The position numbers and the translations under genes are program-made. 54,398 nt of DNA. Source: Clostridia bacterium DTU030. Lineage in GTDB: Bacteria > Bacillota > DTU030. The notes under the pieces are model-generated. The model searched no databases. It was not told the origin of the DNA and saw only the letters and a program-made list of their open reading frames with translations. The stretch lies in assembly GCA_001513125.1 (NCBI GenBank), contig LFSN01000124.1:8355-62752 (forward strand), read 5' to 3'. Each line of letters starts with the position of its first letter. Position 1 is the stretch's first letter. Of this stretch, positions 43,764 through 54,398 are shown piece after piece.

Positions 43764-43844
43764 TCCTGACCCCTGGGAGTTCAGCAGTTGGATATGGGAA
43801 GTAGAGATTTCCCATATCCACTGTCCCAGGGCCTGCGGTCAGGA
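43764..43844 (+). ncRNA. Long nested hairpin between gap and pgk
   Basis: Four paired segments nest perfectly: TCCTGACC (43764-43771) with GGTCAGGA (43837-43844), CCTGGGA (43772-43778) with TCCCAGG (43824-43830), CAGT (43785-43788) with ACTG (43820-43823), and GGATATGGGAA (43790-43800) with TTCCCATATCC (43809-43819). This gives 30 base pairs with small bulges. There is no T-run, so it is not an intrinsic terminator. It may stabilise or process the gap-pgk mRNA. The 10-bp palindrome GTAATATTAC follows at 43850-43859. Confidence 0.6.
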
Positions 43845-43905
43845 ACTCTGTAATATTACGGCTTTGGAAGGATACTAGTCAGATTTTGAGGCGGAGGTAG
43901 GAAAG

Positions 43906-45102
43906 GTGAAGAAAACCATCAGGGATATCGACGTCAGGGGCAAGAGGGTGCTGGTCAGGGTTGACTTCAACGTTCCCCTTGCCGAAGACGGGACAGTAGC
44001 CGACAGTACCAGGATCAGGGCTGCCCTGCCCACAATCCGCCATTTGCAGGAGCAGGGAGCGAAGATCATCCTCGTCTCCCACCTGGGACGCCCCAAGGGC
44101 AAAGTGGTGGAAGATTTGCGCATGGACCAGGTAGCCCGGACCCTGGCGGATTTGCTGCAGCATGAAGTTAAAAAGGTCGATGCCTGTATTGGTCCTGAGG
44201 TTGAAGAGGCCAGTGCTGCCCTAAAAGAAGGGGAAATCCTCCTTTTGGAGAACGTCCGCTTTTACCCGGGAGAAGAGAAAAACGATCCCGACTTTGCCCG
44301 GGCCCTGTCCCGCCTGGCCGACATCTTTGTCAATGATGCTTTCGGTACGGCCCACCGGGCCCACGGGTCCACCGCCGGTGTAGCTGCCTATCTCCCGGCT
44401 GTGGCCGGTTTCCTTCTGGAGAAGGAAATTGAAATGCTGGGCCGGGCCCTGTCTGCTCCCCAGCGCCCCTTTGTGGCCGTGCTGGGCGGGGCCAAGGTGT
44501 CGGATAAAATAAAGGTGATTACCAATCTCCTGTCCAAGGTAGATGCCCTCCTGGTCGGCGGGGGTATGGCCTATACCTTCCTGAAGGCCCAGGGCCACGG
44601 TATTGGCAATTCCCTCCTGGAAGAAGACAAGTTGGCGTTGGCCCGGGATATTATGGACCAGGCTGCCGCCCAGGGGGTGGACTTCTTCCTGCCCGAGGAT
44701 GTGGTGGTGGCAGCAGAGCTGAAGGCCGATGCCCCCCACCAGACGGTGTCTGTGACGGCAATACCGCCCGACAAGATGGGCGTCGACATCGGGCCCAAAA
44801 CCAGGGCCAGCTACGGAGAGGTCATCGCCGGGGCAGGAACGGTAATTTGGAATGGCCCCATGGGGGTTTTTGAACTGGAACCCTTTGCTGCTGGCACCCG
44901 TTCCGTTGCCGAGGCTATGGCTGAATGCCAGGGGATTACCATCATCGGCGGCGGCGACTCGGCGGCGGCAGTGGAAAAATTTGGCCTGGCCGAGGCCATG
45001 ACCCATGTTTCTACCGGCGGCGGTGCTTCCCTGGAGTTTTTGGAAGGCAAGGAACTGCCCGGCGTGGCAGCCCTGCTGGATAAGGACACTGCGGAAAGCT
45101 AG
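43906..45102 (+). CDS. pgk: Phosphoglycerate kinase
   Basis: The 398-residue enzyme transfers phosphate from 1,3-bisphosphoglycerate to ADP. It starts with K-K-T-I-R-D-I-D-V, followed by the signature [21 protein letters not shown] and G-G-G-D-S-A-A-A-V complete the two-domain pattern. GGAGG stands 7 bases before the GTG start. It is separated from gap by 152 bp with strong RNA structure, and is 22 bp before tpiA. Confidence 0.98.
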   Translation: MKKTIRDIDVRGKRVLVRVDFNVPLAEDGTVADSTRIRAALPTIRHLQEQGAKIILVSHLGRPKGKVVEDLRMDQVARTLADLLQHEVKKVDACIGPEVEEASAALKEGEILLLENVRFYPGEEKNDPDFARALSRLADIFVNDAFGTAHRAHGSTAGVAAYLPAVAGFLLEKEIEMLGRALSAPQRPFVAVLGGAKVSDKIKVITNLLSKVDALLVGGGMAYTFLKAQGHGIGNSLLEEDKLALARDIMDQAAAQGVDFFLPEDVVVAAELKADAPHQTVSVTAIPPDKMGVDIGPKTRASYGEVIAGAGTVIWNGPMGVFELEPFAAGTRSVAEAMAECQGITIIGGGDSAAAVEKFGLAEAMTHVSTGGGASLEFLEGKELPGVAALLDKDTAES

Positions 45103-45124
45103 CCTGGGGTTAAGGAAAGGAATG

Positions 45125-45895
45125 ATGAAGGAAATGCGTAAGATTATAATCGGTGCCAACTGGAAAATGAACAAGACTCCCCAGGAAGGAGTGGAATTGG
45201 TCAGCGAGCTAAAGGAACAGCTCGGTGCCCTCGGGGACATGGAGGTAGTGATTTGTCCTCCTTACCCTGCCCTCCTCCCGGTGGGTGCTGAGCTCAGCGG
45301 CACAGATATGGTGCTGGGAGCCCAAAACCTCTACTGGGAAAAGGAAGGTGCCTACACAGGAGAGGTGTCTCCCGGGATGTTGAAGGCTTGTGGCTGTGAA
45401 TATGTGATAATCGGCCACTCGGAGCGGCGCCATGTCTTTGGTGAAACCGATGACGAAGTGGCCAAAAAGGTCAGGGCAGCCCTGGATGAGGGCTTAAAGC
45501 CCATCCTGTGTGTGGGAGAGCTTTTAGAAGAACGGGAAGCGGGGAAAACGGAAGCCGTTGTAAAAAGGCAGTTGGAAGCTGCCCTGGCCGAGGTTTCCGC
45601 CGAGGAAGTGTCTGAGATAGTGATTGCCTATGAGCCGGTCTGGGCCATCGGAACAGGGAAGGCTTCCACAGCCGACGATGCCCAAAGGGTTGCCCACTTT
45701 ATCCGGCAGCTCCTTGCGAAAGGATATGGGAATGAAAAGGCCGAGGCCGTGAGGATCCAGTACGGGGGCAGTGTCAAGCCCGACAATGTCAGGGCCTTTT
45801 TAGAGCAGCCCGATGTTGATGGGGCCCTGGTAGGAGGGGCGAGTCTAAAGGCGGCAGTTTTTGCCGAGCTAGTAAAGAATAGTAGAGAAGGGTGA
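45125..45895 (+). CDS. tpiA: Triose-phosphate isomerase
   Basis: This TIM-barrel enzyme of about 256 residues interconverts DHAP and [11 protein letters not shown] holds the catalytic Lys, I-I-G-H-S-E-R-R the His, and [11 protein letters not shown] the Glu and flexible loop. ATGs at 45122, 45125 and 45134 are all in frame; AAGGAA fits 45125 best. The stop overlaps the start region of gpmI by a few bases, so translation is coupled. Confidence 0.97.
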   Translation: MKEMRKIIIGANWKMNKTPQEGVELVSELKEQLGALGDMEVVICPPYPALLPVGAELSGTDMVLGAQNLYWEKEGAYTGEVSPGMLKACGCEYVIIGHSERRHVFGETDDEVAKKVRAALDEGLKPILCVGELLEEREAGKTEAVVKRQLEAALAEVSAEEVSEIVIAYEPVWAIGTGKASTADDAQRVAHFIRQLLAKGYGNEKAEAVRIQYGGSVKPDNVRAFLEQPDVDGALVGGASLKAAVFAELVKNSREG

Positions 45896-45900
45896 CGGTG

Positions 45901-48791
<2,891 letters not shown>

Positions 48792-48846
48792 TCATTGGCG
48801 GAAAGATAATAATCTCTTAAATGCTGGAAATCTAAGGCGACTGGAC

Positions 48847-48883
48847 ACGGTGTGCAGGCTCTGCTGGGCACACCGTTTTTTTT
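48847..48883 (+). terminator. Terminator of the glycolytic operon
   Basis: ACGGTGTGC pairs perfectly with GCACACCGT over a 12-base loop and is followed by eight T residues. Confidence 0.95.
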
Positions 48884-48929
48884 CTGAAAAATCCTTCCAG
48901 CAGGCTTAGCGTCTAAAGGCCACCTTCTG

Positions 48930-48958
48930 TTGCCATTTTGCCAGCATTGTGTTACAAT
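48930..48958 (+). promoter_or_regulatory. secG promoter
   Basis: TTGCCA (48930-48935) and TACAAT (48953-48958) are 17 bp apart, a near-consensus housekeeping promoter. Confidence 0.8.
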
Positions 48959-49029
48959 AGACCCGGTTATAGCACGACCTATTCTATTTAAAACCCGGGG
49001 CAAATTTTGCTTTCAATGGAGGTGATCAG

Positions 49030-49251
49030 GTGTCCTTAGCGCTAACTATTGTCCACCTTTTGGTTGCAATTGCCCTTATAATTTCCGTGGTCCTGCAATC
49101 GGGGAAGAGTGCCGGCCTTTCTGGAACCATTGCCGGCGGTGCCGAATCCTTCTTTGGCAGGAAAATGGGCCTGGAGGAAAAACTAGAAAGGATTACCGCA
49201 ATCCTGGCAGCAGCTTTCATGGTAACAGCCCTGCTTTCAGTAATTTTCTAG
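49030..49251 (+). CDS. secG: Preprotein translocase subunit SecG
   Basis: This 73-residue membrane protein has two hydrophobic helices (about 3-22 and 52-72). The family loop Q-S-G-K-S-A-G-L-S-G-T-I-A-G-G-A-E-S-F-F-G lies between them. SecG supports SecYEG-dependent protein export. The extended Shine-Dalgarno GGAGGTGATC precedes a GTG start. secG next to rnr is common in Firmicutes, but here hppA lies between them. Confidence 0.93.
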   Translation: MSLALTIVHLLVAIALIISVVLQSGKSAGLSGTIAGGAESFFGRKMGLEEKLERITAILAAAFMVTALLSVIF

Positions 49252-49261
49252 AGGCCCCTTT

Positions 49262-49294
49262 GCACCTTACTTTACGGTGAGGTGCTTTGCTTTA
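49262..49294 (+). terminator. Terminator after secG
   Basis: GCACCTTAC pairs with GTGAGGTGC (one GU pair) over TTTACG, followed by TTTGCTTTA. This separates secG from hppA. Confidence 0.75.
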
Positions 49295-49324
49295 GCACCA
49301 TTGCTCCCGGTTTCTGTTTTCCGC

Positions 49325-49387
49325 TGCTATAAGAACCCCCCTGTACCAGCGGGGGGTCCCTCAACCTTGGTCCTTCCAGGATCAAGG
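49325..49387 (+). promoter_or_regulatory. hppA promoter and two-hairpin leader
   Basis: TGCTATAAG (49325-49333) fits an extended -10 element. The leader then forms two stable hairpins: ACCCCCC/GGGGGGT (49335-49357) and CCTTGGTCCT/AGGATCAAGG (49365-49387, 10 bp with one wobble, 3-base loop). Neither is followed by a U-run. They may protect the 5' end or bind a regulator; the class is not one I recognise. Confidence 0.45.
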
Positions 49388-49438
49388 GCTTACTAGTTTG
49401 AGAAAATTTTTGTAAAAGGGAAAAAGGAGGTCAACTAG

Positions 49439-51403
49439 GTGGAAGTATATTTATATATCGCTCCCCTGGTAGGATTGCTTGCTTTGGGCTTTGTAGCTTT
49501 TATGGCAGCGAAGGTAAACAGAACGCCTCCCGGTACAGAAAAGATGCAGGAAATAGCTGCTGCTATCCATGAAGGTGCCATGGCCTTTCTTAGACGTGAA
49601 TATCGGACCCTGGTTTTTTTTGTCATTTTTGTCTTTGTCGCCCTCAGTATCTTTGTTAACCTCCCTACGGCCATTTGCTTCCTACTGGGGGCTTTTTCTT
49701 CTGCCCTGACCGGTTACATTGGGATGAATGTGGCCACAAGGGCCAACGTTCGGACGGCCAATGCCGCCAGATCCGGCCAGAACCAGGCCCTGGGGATTGC
49801 CTTTGCCGGGGGTACAGTAATGGGAATGTCGGTGGTTGGCCTGGGGCTGTTGGGTCTGGGTGTCCTGTACATAATTTATAAAGACCCGGATATTGTCAAC
49901 GGTTTTGCCCTGGGTGCCAGCTCCATTGCCCTCTTTGCCCGGGTTGGAGGCGGGATCTATACCAAGGCTGCCGATGTGGGGGCTGATCTAGTCGGTAAGG
50001 TGGAAGCCGGCATTCCTGAGGACGATCCCCGCAACCCTGCCGTAATCGCCGATAATGTTGGCGACAACGTCGGTGATGTGGCCGGGATGGGGGCTGACCT
50101 CTTTGAGTCCTATGTTGGTTCCATAGTAGCCGGCCTTTCTGTCGGTATAATATCCCACGGGTTAGCCGGTGTAGCCCTGCCCTTTGCCCTCGCGTCGACA
50201 GGGATCCTGGCTACCATCATTGCCACCTTCTTTGTCCGGACCAGCGAAGGGGCCAATCCCCATACAGCCCTGCGTAACGGGACCTTTGCCAGCAGTGTTA
50301 TTGTGACCATTGTTTCCTACTTCCTGTCCCGGAGCATCCTGGGGGATCTGGGACCCTTTTTCGCCATTATTTCCGGCCTGGTGGCGGGCATCGCGGTGGG
50401 TATGGCCAGTGAGTATTATACTTCTGCCGACTATAAGCCAGTTCAGGGTATTGCCAGTGCCTCCCAGACGGGACCGGCCACCAATATCATCAACGGCTTT
50501 GCCGTTGGTTTGGCCAGCACTGCCCTGCCTGTTGTGCTCATCGCTGCAGCCATCTATGTTGCTTACAATTTTGCCCAGCTCTACGGCATTGCCCTGGCAG
50601 CTATAGGGATGCTTTCCACAACGGGCATGACCGTCGCTGTCGATGCCTACGGCCCCATTGCCGACAATGCCGGGGGCATAGCGGAAATGGCCGGCCTGGA
50701 TCCGGAGGTCAGGCAGATTACCGACAAACTCGATGCCGTGGGGAACACTACTGCCGCCATTGGGAAGGGGTTCGCCATCGGTTCTGCTGCCCTCACGGCC
50801 CTGGCCCTATTTTCTGCCTATGCTGCCGCCGTGGGCCTCCAGGAGACGGGGATCAATATCCTGGATGCCGATGTAATAATAGGCCTCTTCATCGGTGGGA
50901 TATTGCCTTTCCTCTTTTGTGCCCTGGCCATGCAGGCCGTCGGCAAGGCCGCCTTCCAAATGATTGGGGAGGTGCGCCGCCAATTTAGGGAAATACCCGG
51001 GCTGATGGAAGGGGAGGCCAAACCCGACTATGCCCGTTGCGTCGATATCAGTACAACGGCAGCCTTGCGGGAAATGGTGATACCCGGGCTGTTGGCTGTG
51101 GCAGCTCCTGTTGCCACCGGGCTGCTCCTGGGGAAGGAAGCTTTGGGTGGCTTGTTGGCCGGTTCCCTCCTCACCGGGGTACTGCTGGCCATCCTCATGG
51201 CCAATGCCGGTGGGGCCTGGGACAATGCAAAGAAATACATTGAAGACGGTAATTTTGGCGGGAAGGGAACGCCGGCCCATGCTGCCGCCGTTGTGGGGGA
51301 CACTGTGGGAGACCCCTTCAAGGATACGGCTGGTCCTTCCCTCAATATTTTAATTAAACTCATGTCCATCGTTTCCTTAGTTTTGGCTCCCCTCTTTGTT
51401 TAG
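49439..51403 (+). CDS. hppA: Membrane-bound K+-dependent pyrophosphatase (Na+ or H+ pumping)
   Basis: The 654-residue protein has about 15-16 transmembrane helices. Catalytic motifs are [30 protein letters not shown] and D-N-A-K-K-Y-I-E near the end. [10 protein letters not shown] at about 435-444 has Ala at the residue that is Lys in K+-independent enzymes, so activity should need K+. Such pumps use PPi to move Na+ or H+, and Moorella-type enzymes are often Na+ pumps; the ion cannot be settled here. AAGGAGG stands 9 bases before a GTG start. It has its own promoter and terminator. Confidence 0.96.
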   Translation: MEVYLYIAPLVGLLALGFVAFMAAKVNRTPPGTEKMQEIAAAIHEGAMAFLRREYRTLVFFVIFVFVALSIFVNLPTAICFLLGAFSSALTGYIGMNVATRANVRTANAARSGQNQALGIAFAGGTVMGMSVVGLGLLGLGVLYIIYKDPDIVNGFALGASSIALFARVGGGIYTKAADVGADLVGKVEAGIPEDDPRNPAVIADNVGDNVGDVAGMGADLFESYVGSIVAGLSVGIISHGLAGVALPFALASTGILATIIATFFVRTSEGANPHTALRNGTFASSVIVTIVSYFLSRSILGDLGPFFAIISGLVAGIAVGMASEYYTSADYKPVQGIASASQTGPATNIINGFAVGLASTALPVVLIAAAIYVAYNFAQLYGIALAAIGMLSTTGMTVAVDAYGPIADNAGGIAEMAGLDPEVRQITDKLDAVGNTTAAIGKGFAIGSAALTALALFSAYAAAVGLQETGINILDADVIIGLFIGGILPFLFCALAMQAVGKAAFQMIGEVRRQFREIPGLMEGEAKPDYARCVDISTTAALREMVIPGLLAVAAPVATGLLLGKEALGGLLAGSLLTGVLLAILMANAGGAWDNAKKYIEDGNFGGKGTPAHAAAVVGDTVGDPFKDTAGPSLNILIKLMSIVSLVLAPLFV

Positions 51404-51444
51404 TAGTGGGAGTGGGTTTCCTGTGGTTTTGGATGTGAATCTAA

Positions 51445-51484
51445 GGGCAGACTAAGTTTATTGACTTGGTCTACCCATTTTTTC
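51445..51484 (+). terminator. Terminator after hppA
   Basis: GGGCAGACTAAG pairs with CTTGGTCTACCC with one mismatch and one wobble, followed by ATTTTTTCTG. Confidence 0.85.
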
Positions 51485-51551
51485 TGCTGTGACAGCTTAC
51501 TAAAAAGGATCCTACCCTTTAACCAGGGAGTAAGAAGGAGGGTTTTGTCAC

Positions 51552-53660
51552 TTGATTGAGAAGGAAGACATTCTACTGTTTATGGAAAAAGAAGCCAGCA
51601 AGCCGGTAGCGCTGGCTGAGATCGGGGAATATTTTCGCATTGAAGAAGGTCACTATGACTCCCTGCGGGAAGTTCTGGAGACCCTGGAAGATGAAGGGAG
51701 GATAGTGCGGGTCCGGAAGGGGAAGTATGCCCTACCTGAGCGCTTGAATATGCTGGTGGGCCGGCTGCAGGGCCATCCCCGGGGCTATGGTTTTGTCCTG
51801 GTGGAGGGGGGAGATGATGTCTATATCCCGGCCGACAGGATGCACGGGGCCATGCACAATGACCGGGTGCTGATTAAGATTAAAAGTGCAGTCCTTGCCG
51901 GAAAATCCCGGGAGGGGGAGGTTGTCCGGATCCTGGACCGGGCCAATGAACGGATCGTCGGCACCTATACGGGAACCAAACGCTACGGCTTTGTAGTCCC
52001 GGAAGAAAAGAGGATCTGGCAGGATATCTTCATTCCCGGAACGGCCAGCGGGGAAGCCAGGAGTGGGGATTTGGTCATAGCCGCCATAACCAGGTGGCCC
52101 CAGGAGAAGCGCAATCCCGAAGGGGAGATTGTGGAGGTCCTTGGCCACAAGGATGCCCCGGGCATAGATATCCTGGGCATAATAAAAAAGTACCACTTAG
52201 AGGAAAACTTTCCAGAGCCGGTGCTGCGGGAAGCTGAGGGTCTCCCTTCAGTAGTAAAGGGGGAGGAAATAATTGGCCGCACCGACCTGCGGCAGCTGCA
52301 GACTGTAACCATCGATAATGATGACGCCCGGGATCTGGATGATGCCCTCTCCATAGAAAAGAAGGTCAATGGCAATTACCTGCTGGGGGTGCACATTGCC
52401 GATGTTGGCCATTATGTAGCAGAGGATAGCGTCCTGGATAAAGAGGCCCGGAAACGGGGCTGCAGTGTCTATTTCCCCGACAGGGTAATACCCATGCTGC
52501 CGCCCCGCCTCTCCAACGGCATCTGCAGCCTTAACGAAGGGGAGGACCGCCTAGCCTTGACAGTCTTTATTGAAGTGGATCCCGGGGGGACGGTGATATC
52601 CTATGAGATTATGGAATCGGTGATCAATGTTGCCAGGCGGCTGAGCTACAGCACCGTCAATGAGATTATTGCCGGCAACGAAGAAATGCAGCGTCAGTAC
52701 AGTGAGCTGGTCCCTGACCTGGAATTAATGGATGAGCTGCGCCAGGTCTTGAAGGAAAGGCGGAGGAAGCGGGGGAGCATTGATTTTAACTTCCGGGAGA
52801 GGACGGTGAAACTCGATGACTGGGGCCGGCCGGTAGAGGTTGAGTTCAGGGAACGCACTGTGGCCGACGAGATGGTGGAAGAATTTATGATCCTGGCCAA
52901 TGAAGTGATTGCCGAACACGTCTACTGGCTGAATCTGCCCTTTATATACCGGGTCCATGAAAAACCAAATCCCGATGACATCGCCTTCATGCGGGAGTTT
53001 CTCCATAATTTGGGCTATCCCTTGCGGGCCAGGAAACGGGTGGGGACCAAGAACTTGCAGGCTGTCCTCGCCTATGCCCAGGGCAGGCCCGAGGAACGGC
53101 TGGTCAATGAAGTGGTCCTGCGTTCCTTGAAAAGGGCCCGTTATTCGGCTGACTGCCTGGGACACTTTGGACTGGCCACCAAATTCTACACCCATTTTAC
53201 CTCGCCCATTCGCCGCTATCCCGATCTTACCATTCACCGGATTATCAAGGCCATGCTCAAGGATGCCCTGGACGAGAAGCAGCTGCGGAAGCTGGCTGAG
53301 AAGCTGGTGGTCATAGCTGAGGAAGCCTCCCAGCGGGAGCGGATTGCCGAGGAGGCGGAACAGGAAACGGTGGATCTGAAGATCGTCGAGTATATGAAGG
53401 CCAAGGAAGGCCAGGTTTTTGCCGGTGTAATTAGCGGGGTGACGCCCTTTGGTATTTTTGTCCAATTGGCCAATGGGGTAGAAGGGCTGGTGCATGTGAG
53501 CAGTATCACCGATGACTATTATCATTACCTGGAGAAGCAGTTGGCCCTGCAGGGAGAGCGGACGAAAAAACGCTACCGGATCGGTGACAAAGTCCGGGTT
53601 CTGCTGACCAAGGCCAATTTGGCCGATCGAACCATCGATTTTGAGTTGGTTGATGATTAG
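51552..53660 (+). CDS. rnr: Ribonuclease R
   Basis: The 702-residue 3'-5' exoribonuclease handles structured RNA and trans-translation decay. An N-terminal helix-turn-helix region and two OB/cold-shock domains (G-R-L-Q-G-H-P-R-G-Y-G-F near 77) are followed by the RNB domain, with D-N-D-D-A-R-D-L-D-D-A-L-S near 258-270 holding the catalytic Asp residues. H-F-G-L-A and an S1 domain (G-V-I-S-G-V-T-P-F-G-I-F-V-Q, about 623-700) follow. AAGGAGGG stands 9 bases before the TTG start. The usual partner smpB does not follow; insertion-sequence DNA begins within 50 bp. Confidence 0.96.
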   Translation: MIEKEDILLFMEKEASKPVALAEIGEYFRIEEGHYDSLREVLETLEDEGRIVRVRKGKYALPERLNMLVGRLQGHPRGYGFVLVEGGDDVYIPADRMHGAMHNDRVLIKIKSAVLAGKSREGEVVRILDRANERIVGTYTGTKRYGFVVPEEKRIWQDIFIPGTASGEARSGDLVIAAITRWPQEKRNPEGEIVEVLGHKDAPGIDILGIIKKYHLEENFPEPVLREAEGLPSVVKGEEIIGRTDLRQLQTVTIDNDDARDLDDALSIEKKVNGNYLLGVHIADVGHYVAEDSVLDKEARKRGCSVYFPDRVIPMLPPRLSNGICSLNEGEDRLALTVFIEVDPGGTVISYEIMESVINVARRLSYSTVNEIIAGNEEMQRQYSELVPDLELMDELRQVLKERRRKRGSIDFNFRERTVKLDDWGRPVEVEFRERTVADEMVEEFMILANEVIAEHVYWLNLPFIYRVHEKPNPDDIAFMREFLHNLGYPLRARKRVGTKNLQAVLAYAQGRPEERLVNEVVLRSLKRARYSADCLGHFGLATKFYTHFTSPIRRYPDLTIHRIIKAMLKDALDEKQLRKLAEKLVVIAEEASQRERIAEEAEQETVDLKIVEYMKAKEGQVFAGVISGVTPFGIFVQLANGVEGLVHVSSITDDYYHYLEKQLALQGERTKKRYRIGDKVRVLLTKANLADRTIDFELVDD

Positions 53661-53699
53661 GTGCCTGCCCTTTTAGGAAGAAATCTGGGGCCGGCTGCA

Positions 53700-54340
53700 T
53701 AGTGTAAAATTATTGTAGGTAAAAAATAAACAAGAGATCGTCCTTTTTGGTAAAATGAAGTTGCCACAACAATTACCAAAGGAGGAGATCTCTTGTTTAA
53801 TACTATTCTACTACAAATCTGTGAAAATTTCATAAGGGGAGTAGCAGAATTTTTCATTGAAGGTAATGGGCCTAAAACGATAACTGAGATGGAGGTACAT
53901 CTAAAGGAGAAGGCGGATAATTTTATATTAGCTTTTATGAAAGCTTACCTGGAGGAGCTAAATAAATCCATAGTTGATGATAAAGCAAATAGGAGAAAGG
54001 AAGGAATTGTAATTGAACGTAGGAACGATAAGCGGGAGCTGTATACACAGTTTGGGCAACTCATATTTAGTAGAACCTATTTCCATGACAAAAAGAACGA
54101 CGAGTACGTCTATTTATTGGATAAAGCTGTTGGGATAGAGAACTACCAACGCATATCTGATACTGTCACCCAAAATCTCATAGAGTGTGCGAGTGAAACC
54201 TCATACGGTAAAACGAGCAAATATGTTACAAATGGAGCTGTAAGCCGGCAAACAGTGATGAATAAGCTGCATAGGGTAAGGAACTTAAAAGTGGTTCCAC
54301 CCGCCGAGAAGCGCCAGGCATCGGTATTATATGTAAATTA
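53700..54340 (+). mobile_element. 5' part of an ISLre2-type insertion sequence
   Basis: Base composition drops sharply to AT-rich at about 53700, just after rnr. The segment contains an ISLre2-family transposase start and its leader hairpin, then ends where another element begins at 54341. The exact left end was not identified; it probably lies near AGTGTAAAATTATTG at 53701. The rest of the element is outside the window or lost. Confidence 0.7.
53727..53799 (+). promoter_or_regulatory. Hairpin sequestering the transposase start
   Basis: TAAACAAGAGATC (53727-53739) pairs perfectly with GATCTCTTGTTTA (53787-53799). Inside, TCC-TTT-GGTAA (53741-53753) pairs with TTACC-AAA-GGA (53773-53783), with a small bulge. 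The helix covers AAAGGAGG and the TTG start. Transcripts entering from outside the element would fold this way and block translation, as known for other transposase leaders. Confidence 0.65.
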
Positions 54341-54350
54341 TAGATCGTAA
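53793..54350 (+). pseudogene. Truncated ISLre2-family transposase
   Basis: The open frame has 185 residues, against about 450-480 for a full ISLre2 (UPF0236) transposase. The first ~180 residues look native, including R-R-K-E-G-I-V-I-E-R-R and a Q-F-G-Q-L-I-F-S-R-T-Y-F segment, and run to A-S-V-L-Y-V. The frame then leaves the family, where D-A-D-E-D-H is expected, and stops after Y-R-S. The break matches the boundary with a second element. A TTG start follows AAAGGAGG. It is likely inactive unless the distal part lies beyond the second insertion and can be restored by excision. Confidence 0.8.
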
Positions 54351-54398
54351 AATAGAATTGATCCTAGATCGTCAAGTAAAACTGATCCACCTGTGATA
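54341..54398. mobile_element. End of a second insertion element with tandem 24-bp repeats
   Basis: Two adjacent 24-bp repeats lie at 54341-54364 and 54365-54388. Both begin TAGATCGT and end TGATCC, and they match at 20 of 24 positions. Such repeated ends are typical of IS21-family elements. The element runs past the window, so its type and orientation cannot be confirmed. Confidence 0.5.

Overview
The window looks like chromosome from a GC-rich, spore-forming anaerobic Firmicute, probably Moorella-like. The support is direct: strong AAGGAGG-type ribosome binding sites with many GTG/TTG starts, a SpoVB-type flippase, WhiA, CggR, a K+-dependent membrane pyrophosphatase, an M-box and an FMN riboswitch of Firmicute type, and a short HisG with its HisZ partner. 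The species cannot be named from sequence alone. Most of the window is core metabolism and housekeeping in compact operons. Only the last ~700 bases are clearly foreign, being AT-rich insertion-sequence DNA.

Layout. 1-6661 (minus strand): a histidine biosynthesis operon hisZ-G-D-C-A-F-IE followed by the start of a PHP-type phosphatase. It is driven by a good promoter with an 18-bp palindrome over its -10 box, and hisB and hisH are missing. 6718-8809 (minus): an L-asparaginase and a polysaccharide deacetylase. 9026-18564 (plus): a subtilase, a MATE exporter and the excision-repair genes uvrB-uvrA-uvrC. 18561-20378: promoter, M-box magnesium riboswitch, terminator, short open frames and mgtE. 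20405-22140: a D,D-carboxypeptidase and a DNA alkyltransferase. 22191-26031 (minus): an ApbE flavin-transferase lipoprotein, a lipoprotein flavin reductase and a degenerate amidase. 26183-30037 (plus): a CofE-like ligase, a PLP decarboxylase and SpoVB.

30232-39024: a HAD phosphatase, two PHP proteins, an FGGY sugar kinase, then rapZ-yvcK-(tryptophanase)-whiA. The kinase and the tryptophanase look like insertions into a widely conserved rapZ-yvcK-whiA neighbourhood. 39051-39892: FMN riboswitch and ribU. 40056-48791: rpoN, then the glycolytic operon cggR-gap-pgk-tpiA-gpmI-eno, with a CggR-type operator before cggR and a long nested hairpin between gap and pgk. 48930-53660: secG, the pyrophosphatase hppA and rnr. 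53700-54398: the start of an ISLre2-type transposase, cut by the repeated end of a second element that runs out of the window.

The most interesting unexplained points are the gap-pgk RNA structure, the coding potential behind the mgtE riboswitch, the ApbE/flavoprotein pair with its repeat-rich upstream region, the amidase without zinc histidines, the orphan CofE-like protein, and the tryptophanase between yvcK and whiA. I did not find a clearly new multi-gene defence or mobile system here. The window is mainly ordinary, and these are local oddities.
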